Shown one piece after another: positions 1-10,211 of a stretch of DNA of 64,000 bases; within the stretch, counting starts at the first letter, position 1; the number at the start of each line of letters is the position of its first letter. Source of the stretch: Prorocentrum cordatum (taxonomy: Eukaryota; Sar; Dinophyceae; Prorocentrales; Prorocentraceae). Made by a program: the position numbers and the translations under genes. The notes under the pieces were generated by a model. The model had not been told where the DNA came from. It made no database searches and saw only the letters and a program-made list of their open reading frames with translations. The stretch lies in the NCBI GenBank assembly GCA_963575745.1, contig CAUYUJ010018488.1, forward strand, positions 90,001-154,000, read 5' to 3'.

Positions 1-416
1 GCTCTCCACCCGAAACGAATGCAACAGGTGCCCGCCGCAGGCGCCGAAAAATGTGGCTTGTACCCTGAACGTGGTTTGGGTCGCGGGTTGATCGCGAGTT
101 GGTCGCGGGGTGGGTCGCGGGCTCTCCACCTGGAAGGAATGCAAACAAAAGCCCGCCGCAGGCGCCGAAAATGGTGGTTCGTACCTTGAACGTGGTTTGG
201 GTCGAAGGTGGGTCGCGGGGTGGGTCGCGGGGTTGGTCGCGGGGTGGGTCGCGGGTGGGTCGCGGGTGGGTCGCGGGTGGGTCGTGGGGTGGGTCGCGGG
301 GTGGGTCGCGGGGTGGGTCGCAGGTGGGTCGCGGGTGGGTCGCGGGTGGGTCGCGGGGTGGGTCGCGAGGTGGGTCGTGGGGTGGGTCGCCGGGCGGGTT
401 GCGGTTGGGACGACGA
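1..416. repeat. Composite dispersed repeat, copy 1: 120-bp duplication plus 12-bp minisatellite
   Basis: The first 94 bases recur at 121-213, both beginning GCTCTCCACC and both carrying GCCCGCCGCAGGCGCCGAA. From about 205 to 405 the sequence is a 12-bp minisatellite with units close to GGGTGGGTCGCG. It runs straight into a CAA microsatellite. The same order (GCCCGCCGCAGGCG block twice, GGGTGGGTCGCG-type sequence, GACGACAACAAACAACA, conserved tail) is found at 44441-44758, so this is a dispersed composite unit and not a local accident. The open frames across it are repeat artefacts. Confidence 0.8.
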
Positions 417-420
417 CAAC

Positions 421-491
<71 letters not shown>
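417..491. repeat. (CAA)n microsatellite
   Basis: About 24 uninterrupted CAA units directly after the GGGACGACGACAACAAA boundary of the composite repeat. It would read as poly-Asn, poly-Gln or poly-Thr, with no sign of being translated. Confidence 0.95.
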
Positions 492-493
<2 letters not shown>

Positions 494-1239
494 TACTAGC
501 ACGTGGGGACACTCCGTTCTCACCAGTGCCAGGGTTTTCATAGGAGGCGGGCAATACCCCCACTTTGTGGGGGGGCCGGTTCAAGCTCTACCAAATTTCC
601 AAACGACTCTTCGCCACCACCCACACCCAGCTTCCCGCCCTATGACGTTCGGACACTTCACTTCGTGGCATGCGGACGACCGTGGCTACTATTCAGGGCC
701 CCGCGGCCGACGACGACGGCGTGCGCGCGCGAAGAAAAAACGAATGTGTCCCGCATGGTATTATTTGACAGGGATGATGGCCCTGGCAGGTGCGCAACCG
801 TTGTTGCAGAAGTTCGAAAAAGTTGCTCGCAAAAGCCCGTTTGACAGAAATGATTAAAAAGTGTTGGGTTTCCTACGAATCCGCAAGAGCGCGCGGGATG
901 AAATTTTGACATTTTTTGTTGAAAAACCATTGGTTTTTTGATGTTTTTATGTTAAAATCGCTACGAAAACTAAGGTTTTGGAAGGATTTCGTCTTGCGCG
1001 CGCGAGTGTCCACTTTACCTTATTTTTTGCAAGGGATTCTTGAAGTTTGGTTATGTTAGAACAAGAAATGTCCACTTTAGCTTATTTTTTGCAAGGGAAA
1101 ACCGATCGTAACAACACAACCGGATCCGGACCAACCCGTTTTGCCTGAGACTTCCTCACGAAAATGATGAAAATGAGGCTGCGGCCTAGGCGCGGCGGGG
1201 GGGTCGTGCACCAGGGGTCCCAACAATAATTATTCTTTA
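492..1239. other. No gene seen; contains a 30-bp direct repeat
   Basis: No recognisable protein or RNA. TGTCCACTTTA followed by CTTATTTTTTGCAAGGGA occurs at 1006-1036 and again at 1069-1098, 63 bp apart with one or two differences. The stretch separates two CAA tracts that look like parts of one composite repeat, so it could be an insertion into that unit. Confidence 0.5.
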
Positions 1240-1329
1240 GAAGTAATAATGTTCAACAACAACAACAACAACAACAACAACACCACCACCAACAACAACA
1301 AAAACAACAACAATAACAATAACAACAAG

Positions 1330-1366
<37 letters not shown>

Positions 1367-1485
1367 GCACCAACGACAACAACAACAACAACAACAATCA
1401 ACAACAACAAGAATCCGCCCCGCGGAATCCCCATTCAGCCACGCACCCAGGGGCAGTGAATGACCGGTCGGTCCCCTCACTCTGA
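1240..1485. repeat. CAA-rich tract and conserved tail of the composite repeat
   Basis: An interrupted CAA tract (1249-1411) is followed by CACGCACCCAGGGGCAGTGA and GGTCCCCTCACTCTGA near 1440-1485. The same tail, with CAGAGACAACGAATGACCG in the middle, ends the second copy at about 44714-44756. It is the downstream half of the composite unit that starts at base 1. Confidence 0.75.
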
Positions 1486-1567
1486 TATACATATATATAT
1501 AGAGAGAGATACACAGATATAGATATGTAAATATGTGTGTATGTATGTATATGTATATATATACACG
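1486..1567. repeat. TA/TG-rich microsatellite
   Basis: Alternating AT and GT steps with a short GA run; simple sequence only. Confidence 0.85.
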
Positions 1568-1585
1568 TGTCAAAAGAAAAAACAA

Positions 1586-1990
1586 AAACTAGCCTGGCGA
1601 AAAACCCAACCATCTGCAGTTGTGGGCAGTGTCGTTGTATGCGCAGTATTCGGTGGAGCTCCCTATGGGGCCACCACGATACGTGTGAGGGGTGTACCAA
1701 AATGGGTGCGGTGGGTGCATGCGAACACTGGCATGTGGGCCTTCGGTGGGGCTCCCTATGGGGCCACGGAACCTGTGAGGGGTGTGCCAAGATGGGTGCG
1801 GTGTGCGCATGCGAACGCTGGCATGTGGGCCTTCGGTAGGGCTCCCTGTGGGGCCACGGAACGTGTGCGGGGTGTGCCAAAGCGAGGGAGGTGATGAGGG
1901 AGGAGGAGGGGAGAGGAGAGGAGAGGAGAGGAACGCGGGGACCGCCTCTTCAAAACGAGGACCCAACACCACAGGATGGCTGGGAGAAAA
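1586..1990. repeat. Dispersed unit with about 90-bp tandem repeats, copy 1 (3 units)
   Basis: The left edge has TAGCCTGGCGAAAAACCC. Then come three units, each starting near TTCGGTGGAGCTCCCTATGG, at about 1648, 1738 and 1828. The right edge has CTTCAAAACGAGGACCCAAC and ACACCACAGGATGG. The same left edge, repeat unit and right edge recur at 31210-32222, where the array has ten units. The edges being conserved while the unit number changes marks a dispersed element with an internal variable-number array. Confidence 0.85.
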
Positions 1991-2184
1991 GCGAAAAAAA
2001 AAACACAAAAAAAACAGCCCGTGCCCGCCCGTCGCCGCAGACCCGCGCGACGACCCGGCGGCGCCCGCCGCCCGCGCACCGCCCGCCCCGGAAGGCCCGA
2101 GCCCTTCCGGCGCGGCCCGCGCGAGCGGCAGCGCGAGCCCAGCGCCGCGGCCGATGGCGGCGAGAGGCGGCAGGAGCCGCGGGG

Positions 2185-2340
2185 CGCCTCCTCCTCCTTC
2201 TCCTCCTCCTCCTTCTCCTCCTCCTCCTCCTCCTCCTCCTTCTCCTCCTCCTCCTCCCCCTCCTCCTGCTGCTCCTCCTCCTCCTCCTCCTCCTCCTCCC
2301 CCTCCTCCTGCTGCTCCTCCTCCTCTTCTTCCTGCTCCAG
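2185..2340. repeat. (CCT)n tract
   Basis: Pyrimidine-only trinucleotide tract with a few CTG and CTT interruptions. Open frames through it code only for poly-Ser, poly-Pro or poly-Leu. Confidence 0.95.
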
Positions 2341-2386
2341 GCTTGCTGCCTGCTGCAGGAGCCGCGGGGCGCCCCCTCACGCCTGC

Positions 2387-2599
2387 TCCAGTAGGGGCAC
2401 GAAGAATGGCATGAACATAAAAACTCGAAGGTCCGCGCGGATTTCTCGGATCGGCGATGGACACCCCCTCCCTGGCGCGCTCCGCGCGCCAGGGGCGGCG
2501 CTGGAGGCGCCGCCAGTGGGGTCCAGCGCAGGTCCGAGAAATCCGCGCGGACCTCCGAGTTTTTATGATTATGTCCTTCTTCGTTCCCCTCTCCAGGCT
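2387..2599. mobile_element. T-shaped fold-back element, copy A
   Basis: The left arm (about 2411-2460) contains ATAAAAACTCGAAGGTCCGC and GCGGATTTCTCGGATCGG. The right arm (about 2523-2572) is its reverse complement with few mismatches, and weaker pairing extends outward to 2387 and 2599. Between the arms are two hairpins of their own: CCTGGCGCGC with GCGCGCCAGG (2471-2493) and GGCGGCGCT with GGCGCCGCC (2494-2514). The predicted shape is a stem with two side hairpins. Related copies occur at 5089, 7222, 17168 and 24755. No protein is encoded, so it would be a non-autonomous element. Confidence 0.85.
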
Positions 2600-3114
2600 T
2601 GCTGCAGGGCCACCGCTCGGGGGCGCTGCGGCGGGCGCCCCTGGTACGAGGGACCCTCTGGAGCTCCAGCCGGTCGCTCCCTCGTGGAGCCCTTCGCTGC
2701 TTGGTCGCTGGAAGGTGCCCCAGCTGCTCGCTCCATCCTGGAGCTCTGTGGGGCCCTCAGGGCCTCGCGAAGACCCAATCCCCACCAAGACGCGAACAAT
2801 GCGGTACAGCCCACTTCCCCGTCTATCCCGCTCGACTTGCGCTCCTCCTGTTGTAGCGTACCCTTCATGCCACCCGTCCTCTTCCCCCTCTGGCTCCACC
2901 TGCTCCTCCACTGACCTTCCCCATCCTCCTCCTCGTGCTTCTTCCAACTCCACCTGTTCCTTCAGATCCCACTCGCCATCCTCCTACTCCTCGTGCTGCC
3001 TCTCCTCATCCACCTTCTACTCCCCCTCCCCCTCTGATCCTTCTCCTGCCCCCTCATCCTGTTTCTGCTGCCCCACCTCGCACTCCTACATCTGTCTCAT
3101 TATCATCCTCAGCG
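2600..3114. other. No gene seen
   Basis: No coding sequence recognised. After about 2870 the + strand becomes CT-rich and grades into the ATC array. Confidence 0.5.
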
Positions 3115-3178
3115 TGGCCACCATCATCGCCATCGTCATCGTCATCGTCATCGTCATCGCCATCGCTATCGCCGTCGC

Positions 3179-3242
<64 letters not shown>

Positions 3243-3735
3243 TACATCTACATCATCATCATCATCACCATCACCATCACCATCACCATCACCATCACCA
3301 TCATCATCATTATCATCATCATCATCATCATCATCATCGTCATCGTCATCGTCATCGTCATCTCATCATCAGCATCAGCATCAGCAGCAGCAGCATCATC
3401 ACCATCCTCATCAGCATCATCACCATCACCATCACCATCACCGTCACCGTCACCATCACCATCATCAGCATCATCATCACAATCCTCCTCCTCCTCATCA
3501 TCACAATCACTATCATCACAATCAATACCATCATCAGCACCATCATCATCAACATCATCACCATCACCATAACCATCATCAGCATCATCACCACCATCAT
3601 CACCATAACCACCATCGCAACCAACCATCACCGTCATCACCATCATCATAAACAGCATCATCATCAGCATGGCTAACATCACTGTCAGCATCGCAATCAT
3701 CACCACCTCGCAAGCATCATCATCACCAGCATAAA

Positions 3736-3777
<42 letters not shown>

Positions 3778-4280
3778 AAGCATCATAAGCATCATCATCA
3801 TTACATCGTCATCATCAGCATCATCATCACCACCATCGTCATCATCATCATTATCATCATCATCATCATCATCATCGTCGGCATCATCATCATCATCATC
3901 ATCATGAAAGTGATCCTCAGCATCACCACATCACCATCACCATCACCATCACCTACATCACCATCATCATCAACATCATAATCATACTCATCGCCATCAT
4001 CATCAACATCATCAGCATCGTTGTCGTCCTCATCAGCGTCATCATCATCGCCACCACCACCACCACCATCATCATCATCGTCGTCATAATCACCATCAGC
4101 ATTATCATCATCACCAACAACACAATCAGCATCAGCACCATCATCATCAACATCATCATCATCACCAGCATCATCATCGTCATCATCATCATGATCATCA
4201 TCATCGTCATCGTCATCAGCATCATCATCACCAACACCACCAGCCCCACCATCATCACCATAGTCAACATCATCATCAGC
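3115..4280. repeat. (ATC/TCA)n array of about 1.2 kb
   Basis: Nearly continuous ATC units with clusters of GTC, ACC and AGC variants and short interruptions near 3700 and 3905. It reads as poly-His, poly-Ile, poly-Ser or poly-Asp/Met on either strand. A second array of the same kind lies at 59920-60450, again flanked by CCT-rich DNA. Confidence 0.95.
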
Positions 4281-4529
4281 GTCCACGCTTCTTCCACCCT
4301 CATCTCATCCCCTCCCCCTCTCTCCTCTCCTCCCGCTGGTCTCCATCCGTTTTTCCCCTCCCCGCCCGCTCTTCCTCATCCCCCTCTCATTCCTCCTCCT
4401 CCTCCATTCCTTCTCCGTTCAAATGCTCCTGCCTGCCGTACTACCAGACGTGTCGATTGTGCGGGCCGAGCGTCTCGCCTGAGACTCTATCACCATGCTG
4501 ATCTGGAAGCTTGAATTTCAACAGGGCGA

Positions 4530-4612
4530 TGCATATATATATATATATACACACAAATAAATACATGTATAAACATACGTATATATATACATACATATCA
4601 ATATAGATGTAT
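4530..4612. repeat. TA-rich microsatellite
   Basis: TATATA and ACATA steps with no other content. Confidence 0.85.
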
Positions 4613-4639
4613 TCAGAATGGGCATCTCGTCATAATGCG

Positions 4640-5063
4640 CGCACAACCGTCTTAGCAGCACGCCGCAACTACACGTATGGAAGCAAATATCCTTTGAAAA
4701 TGGGGCTCTCTCTTTAGCGCACTGTCGCCTGACCAGCCTGCAACAATCACAAGGATGAAGGGAGGCACTGTTTGAAACCGGGGCTCTCGCCTTGGCGCCA
4801 CGTGCATTCGACGCCACGCCAGGGCCAGCATCGGCTACAGGGATGGAGGCGGCGTCGTTTTGAACAGGGGGTTGTCGCCCGAGCGCTGGCAAATTCAGTA
4901 CAGCAGCTGCCAGTAGTAAGGCCGGGGTCGTCTCCAAAAATGGGCTCTCGCTGCAGACTTGCACACGGTTCGAAGCCAGAAGGTCTTTTCTAGCACGTGC
5001 CAGCAGCGGCACGGGTGGAGGGCGGCTCCACTTGAAGCGGGGCTCTCGCCTGAGATCTCCCTC
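4640..5063. repeat. Degenerate tandem repeat, five units of about 75-100 bp
   Basis: The anchor GGGGCTCTCGCC, with variants, follows a TTTGAAA-like stretch at about 4697, 4775, 4861, 4936 and 5036. A GGATGGAGGCGGC-like block precedes several of them. An open minus-strand frame of 164 codons covers the array, but its peptide only repeats the DNA period, so I do not call a gene. The array ends just before fold-back copy B. Confidence 0.6.
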
Positions 5064-5088
5064 GGGCGACCGACGAGCGTGTCACAGG

Positions 5089-5305
5089 GCACCACACTCA
5101 CAGGAGAAGAAACAGATGGCACGAACACACATCTGCAGCGCTCCGTGCGGGTTCCTTGGATCCGATCTGGGCCCCGTTCCTGGCGCACGGAGCGCGCCAC
5201 GGAGGTGCCGCCCGGGGGAGGGGGGGGAAGGCCAGCGCGGATCCAAGAAATCCGCGCGCAGTGCGAAAAGTTTGTGTTTATGGCGTCTTCTGTTCTTCTT
5301 CGAAT
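5089..5305. mobile_element. T-shaped fold-back element, copy B
   Basis: The left arm includes TGCGGGTTCCTTGGATCC near 5147-5164; the right arm includes GGATCCAAGAAATCCGCGC near 5239-5257. The outermost parts AGAAGAAACAGATGGC and CGTCTTCTGTTCTTCTTCG pair weakly. The two inner hairpins of copy A are present in degenerate form (TGGCGCACGGAGCGCGCCA, then GGAGGTGCCGCC). It is more diverged than copy A and encodes nothing. Confidence 0.7.
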
Positions 5306-5562
5306 CTGTACGGATGAAGGACTCCCTCCCTCCCTCCCTCCCTCCCTCCCTCCCTCCCTCCCTCCCTCCTCCTCCTCCTCCTCCTCCCCTCCTCTCTCCT
5401 CCTCCTCCTCCCTCCTCCCTCCCTCCCTCCCTCCCTCCCTCCCTCCCTCCCTCCCTCCCTCCCTCCCTCCCTCCTCTCCCTCCCCTCCCTCCTCCTCCTC
5501 CTCCTCCTCCTCCTCCTCCTCCTCCCTCCTCCTCCTCCTCCTCCTCCTCCTCCTCCTCCTCC
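5306..5562. repeat. (CCCT)n and (CCT)n compound tract
   Basis: Blocks of CCCT alternate with blocks of CCT, all pyrimidine on the + strand. No gene. Confidence 0.95.
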
Positions 5563-5898
5563 AGGCCACACTTTTTGCGCCGGCGGCTGGGCAGGGAGCG
5601 ACTGCTCCGGCGGAGATGCAACGGGGGACACGCCGTACGCAAACGAAGGGCGCCGTGCACGGAAAGAGAGGGAGAAGTCCAGGGGCCCAGGGACACGCAA
5701 CTACAGGTACACAAATCCCAGGCCTTCCCATTTTTCAAACATCTTTTCTGTGTGTTTTTCTTCTCCCCCCACTTCCCATACCCGTGTTTTCCTGGGAGTC
5801 GACGATGAGTTGTGTCTGTGTGGGCTCACTCTGGCCCTCCTCTCTCCTCCCCCTCCCTCCCCCTCCTCGCCCCCCCTTCTCCGGCCACCGTTCGCACG

Positions 5899-6015
5899 TC
5901 CCTTCCCTGTGCATGTTTCGATTTCGTGCGCGCATGTGGCTCGCAGGGTGGCCCGAAATGCTCCTCGATGGCCCTCGCCGAGGAAAAAAATGCTCACGTC
6001 CGGACGATGGCCAAG
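5899..6015. repeat. Dispersed 115-bp repeat, copy 1
   Basis: Shares GATTTCGTGCGCGCATG, ATGCTCCTCGATGG and CCTCGCCGAGGAAAAA, then CACGTCCGGACGATGGCCAAG-like sequence, with 40066-40182 in the same orientation. On the minus strand both read as a short similar peptide (around GEGHRGA or GEDHRGA), so the family may derive from an old coding sequence. Confidence 0.7.
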
Positions 6016-6689
6016 TTCTCTGCCGACGACGGCGCCGCCGACGTCGACGACTACAGCAGCGCGTCCTGGCCCAGGCCGGCCCCAACTCCGCCACCGCGCC
6101 CGGCGACGCCCCAGCAGAAGGGCCCGTCGGCTGCGCCGGGGCCTCGGTGCGCGGAGGCTGCCCCCGCGGACCCCTCCCGGCCGTCGTGGCCGCCGCTGCC
6201 GCCGCCATCGTCCTCATTCCGGGCCCCGTTCCGCCCTTCCCCTGCTCCCGCCTCCTCCCGACTCCTCCCTCGTCCTGCCTCCTCCTCCCCCTCCCTCCTC
6301 TCGTCCCCCTCCTCCCTCCTCCTCCCTTGTCATCCCGGTATCTCCTCCTCCTCCTCCTCCTCCGCCGTCCGTCCGTCATCCTCCCCCATCCTTCTCTCTT
6401 CTTTCATTGTGCTCCCCAATTTCAACCCATATCAACTCCCTTCCTTCCTCATTCGCTCCTCTCTGATCATCCGCCACCCCGTCATCCTGGATCGTCGTCA
6501 AGAGCATCAGCAGGGAGGGCGAGCGGTTGCCGGATCACGAAAATCACAAAGCTCGCGATCTACTTGACACGTACCCACGGATGGCCCAAACAGTTATCCT
6601 TCGACCCGAGAGGATCGAGACAGCGGCCGCCCTCCCATTTGCAACATTTGCTGGAGACCGATTCGGGCCCTGGGGCAGTCACAAGAACA
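6016..6689. other. No gene seen
   Basis: GC-rich, then CCT-rich around 6200-6365, then mixed sequence. Long open frames exist only because of the composition. Confidence 0.5.
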
Positions 6690-6738
6690 CTCAGGAGGAG
6701 GAGGAGGAGGAGGAGGAGGAGGAGGAGGAGGAGGACGG
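6690..6738. repeat. (GGA)n tract
   Basis: About 15 GGA units. One of few tracts in the window with purines on the + strand. Confidence 0.95.
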
Positions 6739-7221
6739 ATGAAGATCGGTGGCGAGCCCAGGGGGGAAGTGAGAGGGGCAGGCCTTTTTTCAGAAGGAGC
6801 CGGGCCCTCCGAGGAGCCCTCGCGCCTTCTGGCAAGCGTCGTGCCTTCGCAGGAGGCTCACCTTAGGGGCCCGTCCACAAGAAGCCTTCCAGAAGAAACC
6901 CAGCCCTGAGACCCCAGGACGTCCACTGACTTTTGGCGTGGCAACTTCACGCTTCCCATCGCCCAACCATCGAGACCCTCGAAACCCAGCGCACCCTGGA
7001 GGCAAGCAGGGTGTGTCTTGGCACCTCCACTGTCGAAGGACTTCCCAGAAGGCGTGACGGCTTCTGAGCAGCCCCGCCGCCTTCCGAGAACGCCCGCCCC
7101 CTCCGCACTCCCCACCGGAGCTCGCCGCCGAGAAACGCCGGCCCCGGCACAGGAGGTCGGGGACTCGGGGGGAGGCCATGTCTGCAAGCCTCGGACCGCC
7201 GACTGCCTAGGGGAAGGGGGG
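6739..7221. other. No gene seen
   Basis: Ordinary-complexity GC-rich DNA with open frames on both strands, none recognisable. Confidence 0.4.
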
Positions 7222-7390
7222 CCATCTCCGCGCGGATCTCTCGGATCGGCGCTGGAGCCCCCTGGCGGCGCCTCTGGCGCCGCCCCTGGCGCGCGGAGCG
7301 CGCCAGGGAAGGGGGTCCAGCGCCGATCCGAGAAAGCCACGCGGACCTCTGCATGTTTATGTTCATGCCATTACTCGTTCCTCTAATCTC
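7222..7390. mobile_element. T-shaped fold-back element, copy C
   Basis: The left arm CGCGCGGATCTCTCGGATCG (near 7229) pairs with GCGCCGATCCGAGAAAGCC (near 7321-7338). The right outer arm continues through TGTTTATGTTCATGCCATTA, matching the reverse complement of copy A's left arm. The inner hairpins are in the order GGCGGCGCC/GGCGCCGCC first and CCTGGCGCGC/GCGCGCCAGG second, opposite to copies A, B, D and E on the + strand. Confidence 0.85.
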
Positions 7391-8457
7391 ACCCCCTGCA
7401 AAGGTGATGCCTGGGCAGCACCCGGTCTTAGAGATCACGCCCCTGCCCCAATGTGTGTGTGCCATGTGGGAGGTGGGCGCTGCAGACTGGAGCCAGCCTG
7501 GGCCCCCGGATACCACAAGCAGGGGTGCAGAATGCAGCCCGCAGGGCGGGAAGCTGGGCCGTGAGCCGGAGTTGGCCAAGGGTGGTGCCTCACAGGCTTA
7601 ACAGGGCATATGTCGACCCCTGTCCCAGACATCGTGGAGTTTTCGAATGAAGCAGAAATTTGAGCCCCAACCCTGGGATATACGATTGGGGGGCGTTCAT
7701 CCTCGATAGTGGTGCGTCCGAATAGCCCCTTGGGGCCCAAGGGGTGTATCCCAGGGTCTCCCTCTTTTTCTGAGCGGGAGCGGCTGAACTTTTCCGGCGA
7801 AACTCAGAGATTGGGGGAGAAAAGTCACCTGCGAAGTCTGATTAATTACAAATTTTTGGCGGGTACCCTGACGTGTGGACGAGGGGGGGCCACTCACTCT
7901 GCGATCGTGAAGACGGGCGGCGTCGTAAAACGAACATCAGAAACGGCCGACGTTTTGTAGCGGTTTGAGGCTCCGTGGAAGGTTTCCTGAAAACCTAAGA
8001 TTGGGTCGGGCGTGTCCCCCTACAGGCGGATTTTGGAACAATCAAAAGTAATTAAAGATATTCAAAAATAACCAAACATGGTCCCAAATCGTCCCCAGAC
8101 TATTTTTCACTATTTTGGGATATTCTAAGGGAAAACAAACCTACCTCGCTTTTGACCACCCTCGCTTCCAAGAGATACCAAGCGATGCCAAACTACGGCC
8201 TGTACTGATCAGGCCGCTTGACGAGGAGGCGCGCGGTATGACTTGGTTTTGCCTGGAAGCGAAAGCGGGATAGGTAATTCACGCTCTTTATTCCTCCTGT
8301 AGAGAGACACGCCCGGCTTGAACCTAAGACAAACTGTAACACCATCGAAGAACATCCTCGGCGGCCCGACGGCACCCGTCCGCAGCCGTTCCCCATGGGC
8401 CACTGTTCCACCACCAGTGCCAGAGGCAGGACTGGGGAGAAGGGGAGATAGGGAGGT
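7391..8457. other. No gene seen
   Basis: Less repetitive, moderately AT-rich around 8030-8130. No protein recognised. Contains the dispersed TCCCCCTACAG motif described separately. Confidence 0.4.
8003..8052 (+). repeat. Dispersed TCCCCCTACAG element, copy 1
   Basis: GGGTCGGGCGTGTCCCCCTA then CAGGCGGATTTTGG, with an A-rich tail. Near-identical cores lie at 27925-27958 and 57288-57323, the last inside a 119-bp insertion in a candidate LTR. The core looks like a polypyrimidine tract plus AG, as at a 3' splice site, but no intron is demonstrated here. Confidence 0.65.
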
Positions 8458-8471
8458 GCTCCTCCTCCTCC

Positions 8472-8506
<35 letters not shown>

Positions 8507-8515
8507 CTCCTCCTC

Positions 8516-8563
<48 letters not shown>

Positions 8564-8634
8564 CTCCTCGTCCTCGTCCTCCTCCTCCTCCTCCTCCTCC
8601 TCCTCCTCTTCCTCCTCCTCCTCCTCCTCCCTCT
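8458..8634. repeat. (CCT)n tract with TCG-rich middle
   Basis: CCT units with a central block of CGTCCT units. Confidence 0.95.
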
Positions 8635-8865
8635 CCTACTTATGGTAGTGGTGGCGGCAACACGGCCCATCGAATCCTGCCACGCGGCGACGGCCGGGCT
8701 CGGAAGGCGCGCGACCGCGCCGACCGAGCGCGGGACGCGCAGGCGCTCCTGCCGCAGGGCCCGCCTGGCCGCCGCCGCGGCGAGCAGGGTCGCGGCCGAG
8801 AGGGCTGGCGAGCGCCGGGCTTCTGTTCTCTCTGACGCCGCTGCCGGGGCGCTAAGAGGGGGCGT

Positions 8866-8990
8866 CCTCCTCCTGCTCCTCCTCCTCCTCCTCCTGTTCC
8901 TCGTCCTCCTCCTCCTCCTCCTCCTCCTCCTCCTCCTCCTCCTCCTCCTCCTGCTCCTGCTCCTCCTCCTAGTCCTGGTCCTCGTCCTCT
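8866..8990. repeat. (CCT)n tract next to the LINE 3' end
   Basis: CCT units with CTG and CGT interruptions, ending at the left member of the candidate target-site duplication. Confidence 0.95.
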
Positions 8991-9009
8991 TCCCTCCTCC
9001 CTCCTCCCT
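8991..9009. repeat. Left candidate target-site duplication of the LINE
   Basis: The 19-bp sequence TCCCTCCTCCCTCCTCCCT is repeated exactly at 15103-15121, just outside the other end of the LINE. The sequence is low in complexity, so a chance match in CCT DNA is possible. Confidence 0.55.
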
Positions 9010-9118
9010 TTCAGCCTTTCAGCCTTTGACCTACATGATCCCACGGCGTGAGACCAGCAGCAGAGAGAGGGGGCGAGCGGGAAAGAGTGGGGAACAACAT
9101 TTGGGCAACACAGCAACC
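9010..9118 (-). other. 3' untranslated end of the LINE
   Basis: About 110 nt after the last stop. On the minus strand it ends in CAAAGGCTGAAAGGCTGAA, a short tandem repeat in the place where other LINEs carry poly(A). It abuts the flanking CCT tract. Confidence 0.5.
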
Positions 9119-9967
9119 TCAACCTCTCTGAATGGGGACGTTGTGGCCGAAATATGTCTTGGTGGAGGGGTCAATCCCCCTCTTAAGGAGGGACAGACTA
9201 TTGGCAGCATCTCGATTCACTGGATGCCCAAGGCATTTCACACCCAACTTCAAGATCTTAGCTCTGCCAAAGCTCCCACACACCGCGCAATAATACAACC
9301 GCTGATTCTGGACGGACTCGAGACTCCCCCAAAGCCGATGGGTCGAGTGCGCCTGGCGAATTAGTTTGGGGATACCAGTGCAGCTAGTCAGGACCAGGCC
9401 CGCGTAAGTCCTCGATCGGGACAGACAGATAGCACAAGCAAAACCTTTGCCACAGTGCTGAACCTGATGACCGTTCGGGCTCGGCACTATGAGCAGCCCG
9501 TCTGGTTTCGCCCTGGGCCTGGCCTTACAAAACTCAACGTCTGGAAAACGACGGCGCGACCACTGACCAAGCATCCTCGCCGTGAAACGAGACAGAGAGG
9601 AAAGACGCGCGGCCTGCCTGGCCTCCACGTCCTGGAGATGCTGCGAGTGGGGAACCTCGCGGGCGGCCTGCTTGGACAGAAAATCGACAGTTCGATTGCC
9701 GCGCCACGCCCAGGCTGGACAGCCTAGGGCATCGGCACTAGTCCTGCTCTTGTGAGCAGGTACCTCAAAGAAAGTGACGGTTTCTGGGCCTCGGTCCAAA
9801 ATCCGAGCAAAAACTTCAATCCAAAACTCTCCGAAGGGCAAATCCGCGCAGTCCTGGAGACACTCTCGGGACCAAACAGAAATCAGAGCTTCACAATCAA
9901 TGCCTACTTCTAAATTCCCAGGTCCAGCATGCCTGAGGATCATGAGCACTGCATAAAGTTCGGCCCC
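9119..9967 (-). pseudogene. LINE ORF2, C-terminal part: RNase H second half and cysteine motifs
   Basis: Open frame after the TA tract. It carries GAELYAV (RNase H catalytic Glu), then VGIDCEALISVW (second Asp), VPAHKS (His) and RGNRTVDFLSKQAA (last Asp), so the RNase H chemistry could be complete if joined to the DGS motif upstream. Further on are HCGKGFACAIC and YYCAVCGSFG with a later Cys, probable zinc-binding motifs of the C-terminus. The first half of the RNase H lies in another frame because the TA tract at 9968-10003 interrupts it. The last codons end at a stop near 9119. RNase H would remove RNA from the cDNA hybrid during integration. Confidence 0.75.

Positions 9968-10003
<36 letters not shown>
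9968..10003. repeat. (TA)n tract inside the RNase H coding region
   Basis: About 17 TA units with one AAA interruption. It sits between the DGS half and the GAELYAV half of RNase H and shifts the reading frame. In translation it gives alternating Ile and Tyr, unlike any RNase H. It probably expanded after insertion of the element. Confidence 0.85.
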
Positions 10004-10202
10004 CCTGCAAGGGGTGGGGGAGCGGTCCTGACGCACTGGCCAGGATGTCCCCAGCTTCGTTCAACATGGCGAATGCCCAACCTGCTCTACTATGGTGCCT
10101 GACCTTGGGATCCAGGACTGAGCCATCGGAGCAAATCTTACCTGAAACGAATCCGTCAGGCGGCGGCGCAATCCACCTCCACCTGTCCAGAGTCTTGGGC
10201 AC
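10004..10202 (-). pseudogene. LINE ORF2: RNase H first half
   Basis: Frame with KICSDGSVLDPK, where the DGS Asp is the first RNase H catalytic residue, followed by AGWAFAMLNEAGDILAS, typical beta-strand sequence of the fold. The TA tract ends it. A stop near 10212 separates it from the preceding cysteine-motif segment, which is in the same frame. Confidence 0.75.
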
Positions 10203-10211
10203 GGGGGACCT

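Noticed and set aside
2387-2599. A viral terminal repeat, because of the T-shape
   Set aside because: Only the predicted shape is similar. No replication or capsid gene is nearby, and copies are dispersed like a transposon.
1589-2953. A 454-codon open frame on the minus strand
   Set aside because: It passes through the 90-bp repeat array, a CCT tract and fold-back copy A. The peptide mirrors those repeats.
4959-6866. A 635-codon open frame on the + strand
   Set aside because: It crosses a tandem repeat, a fold-back element and a CCT/CCCT tract; no domain is visible and parallel frames are equally open.
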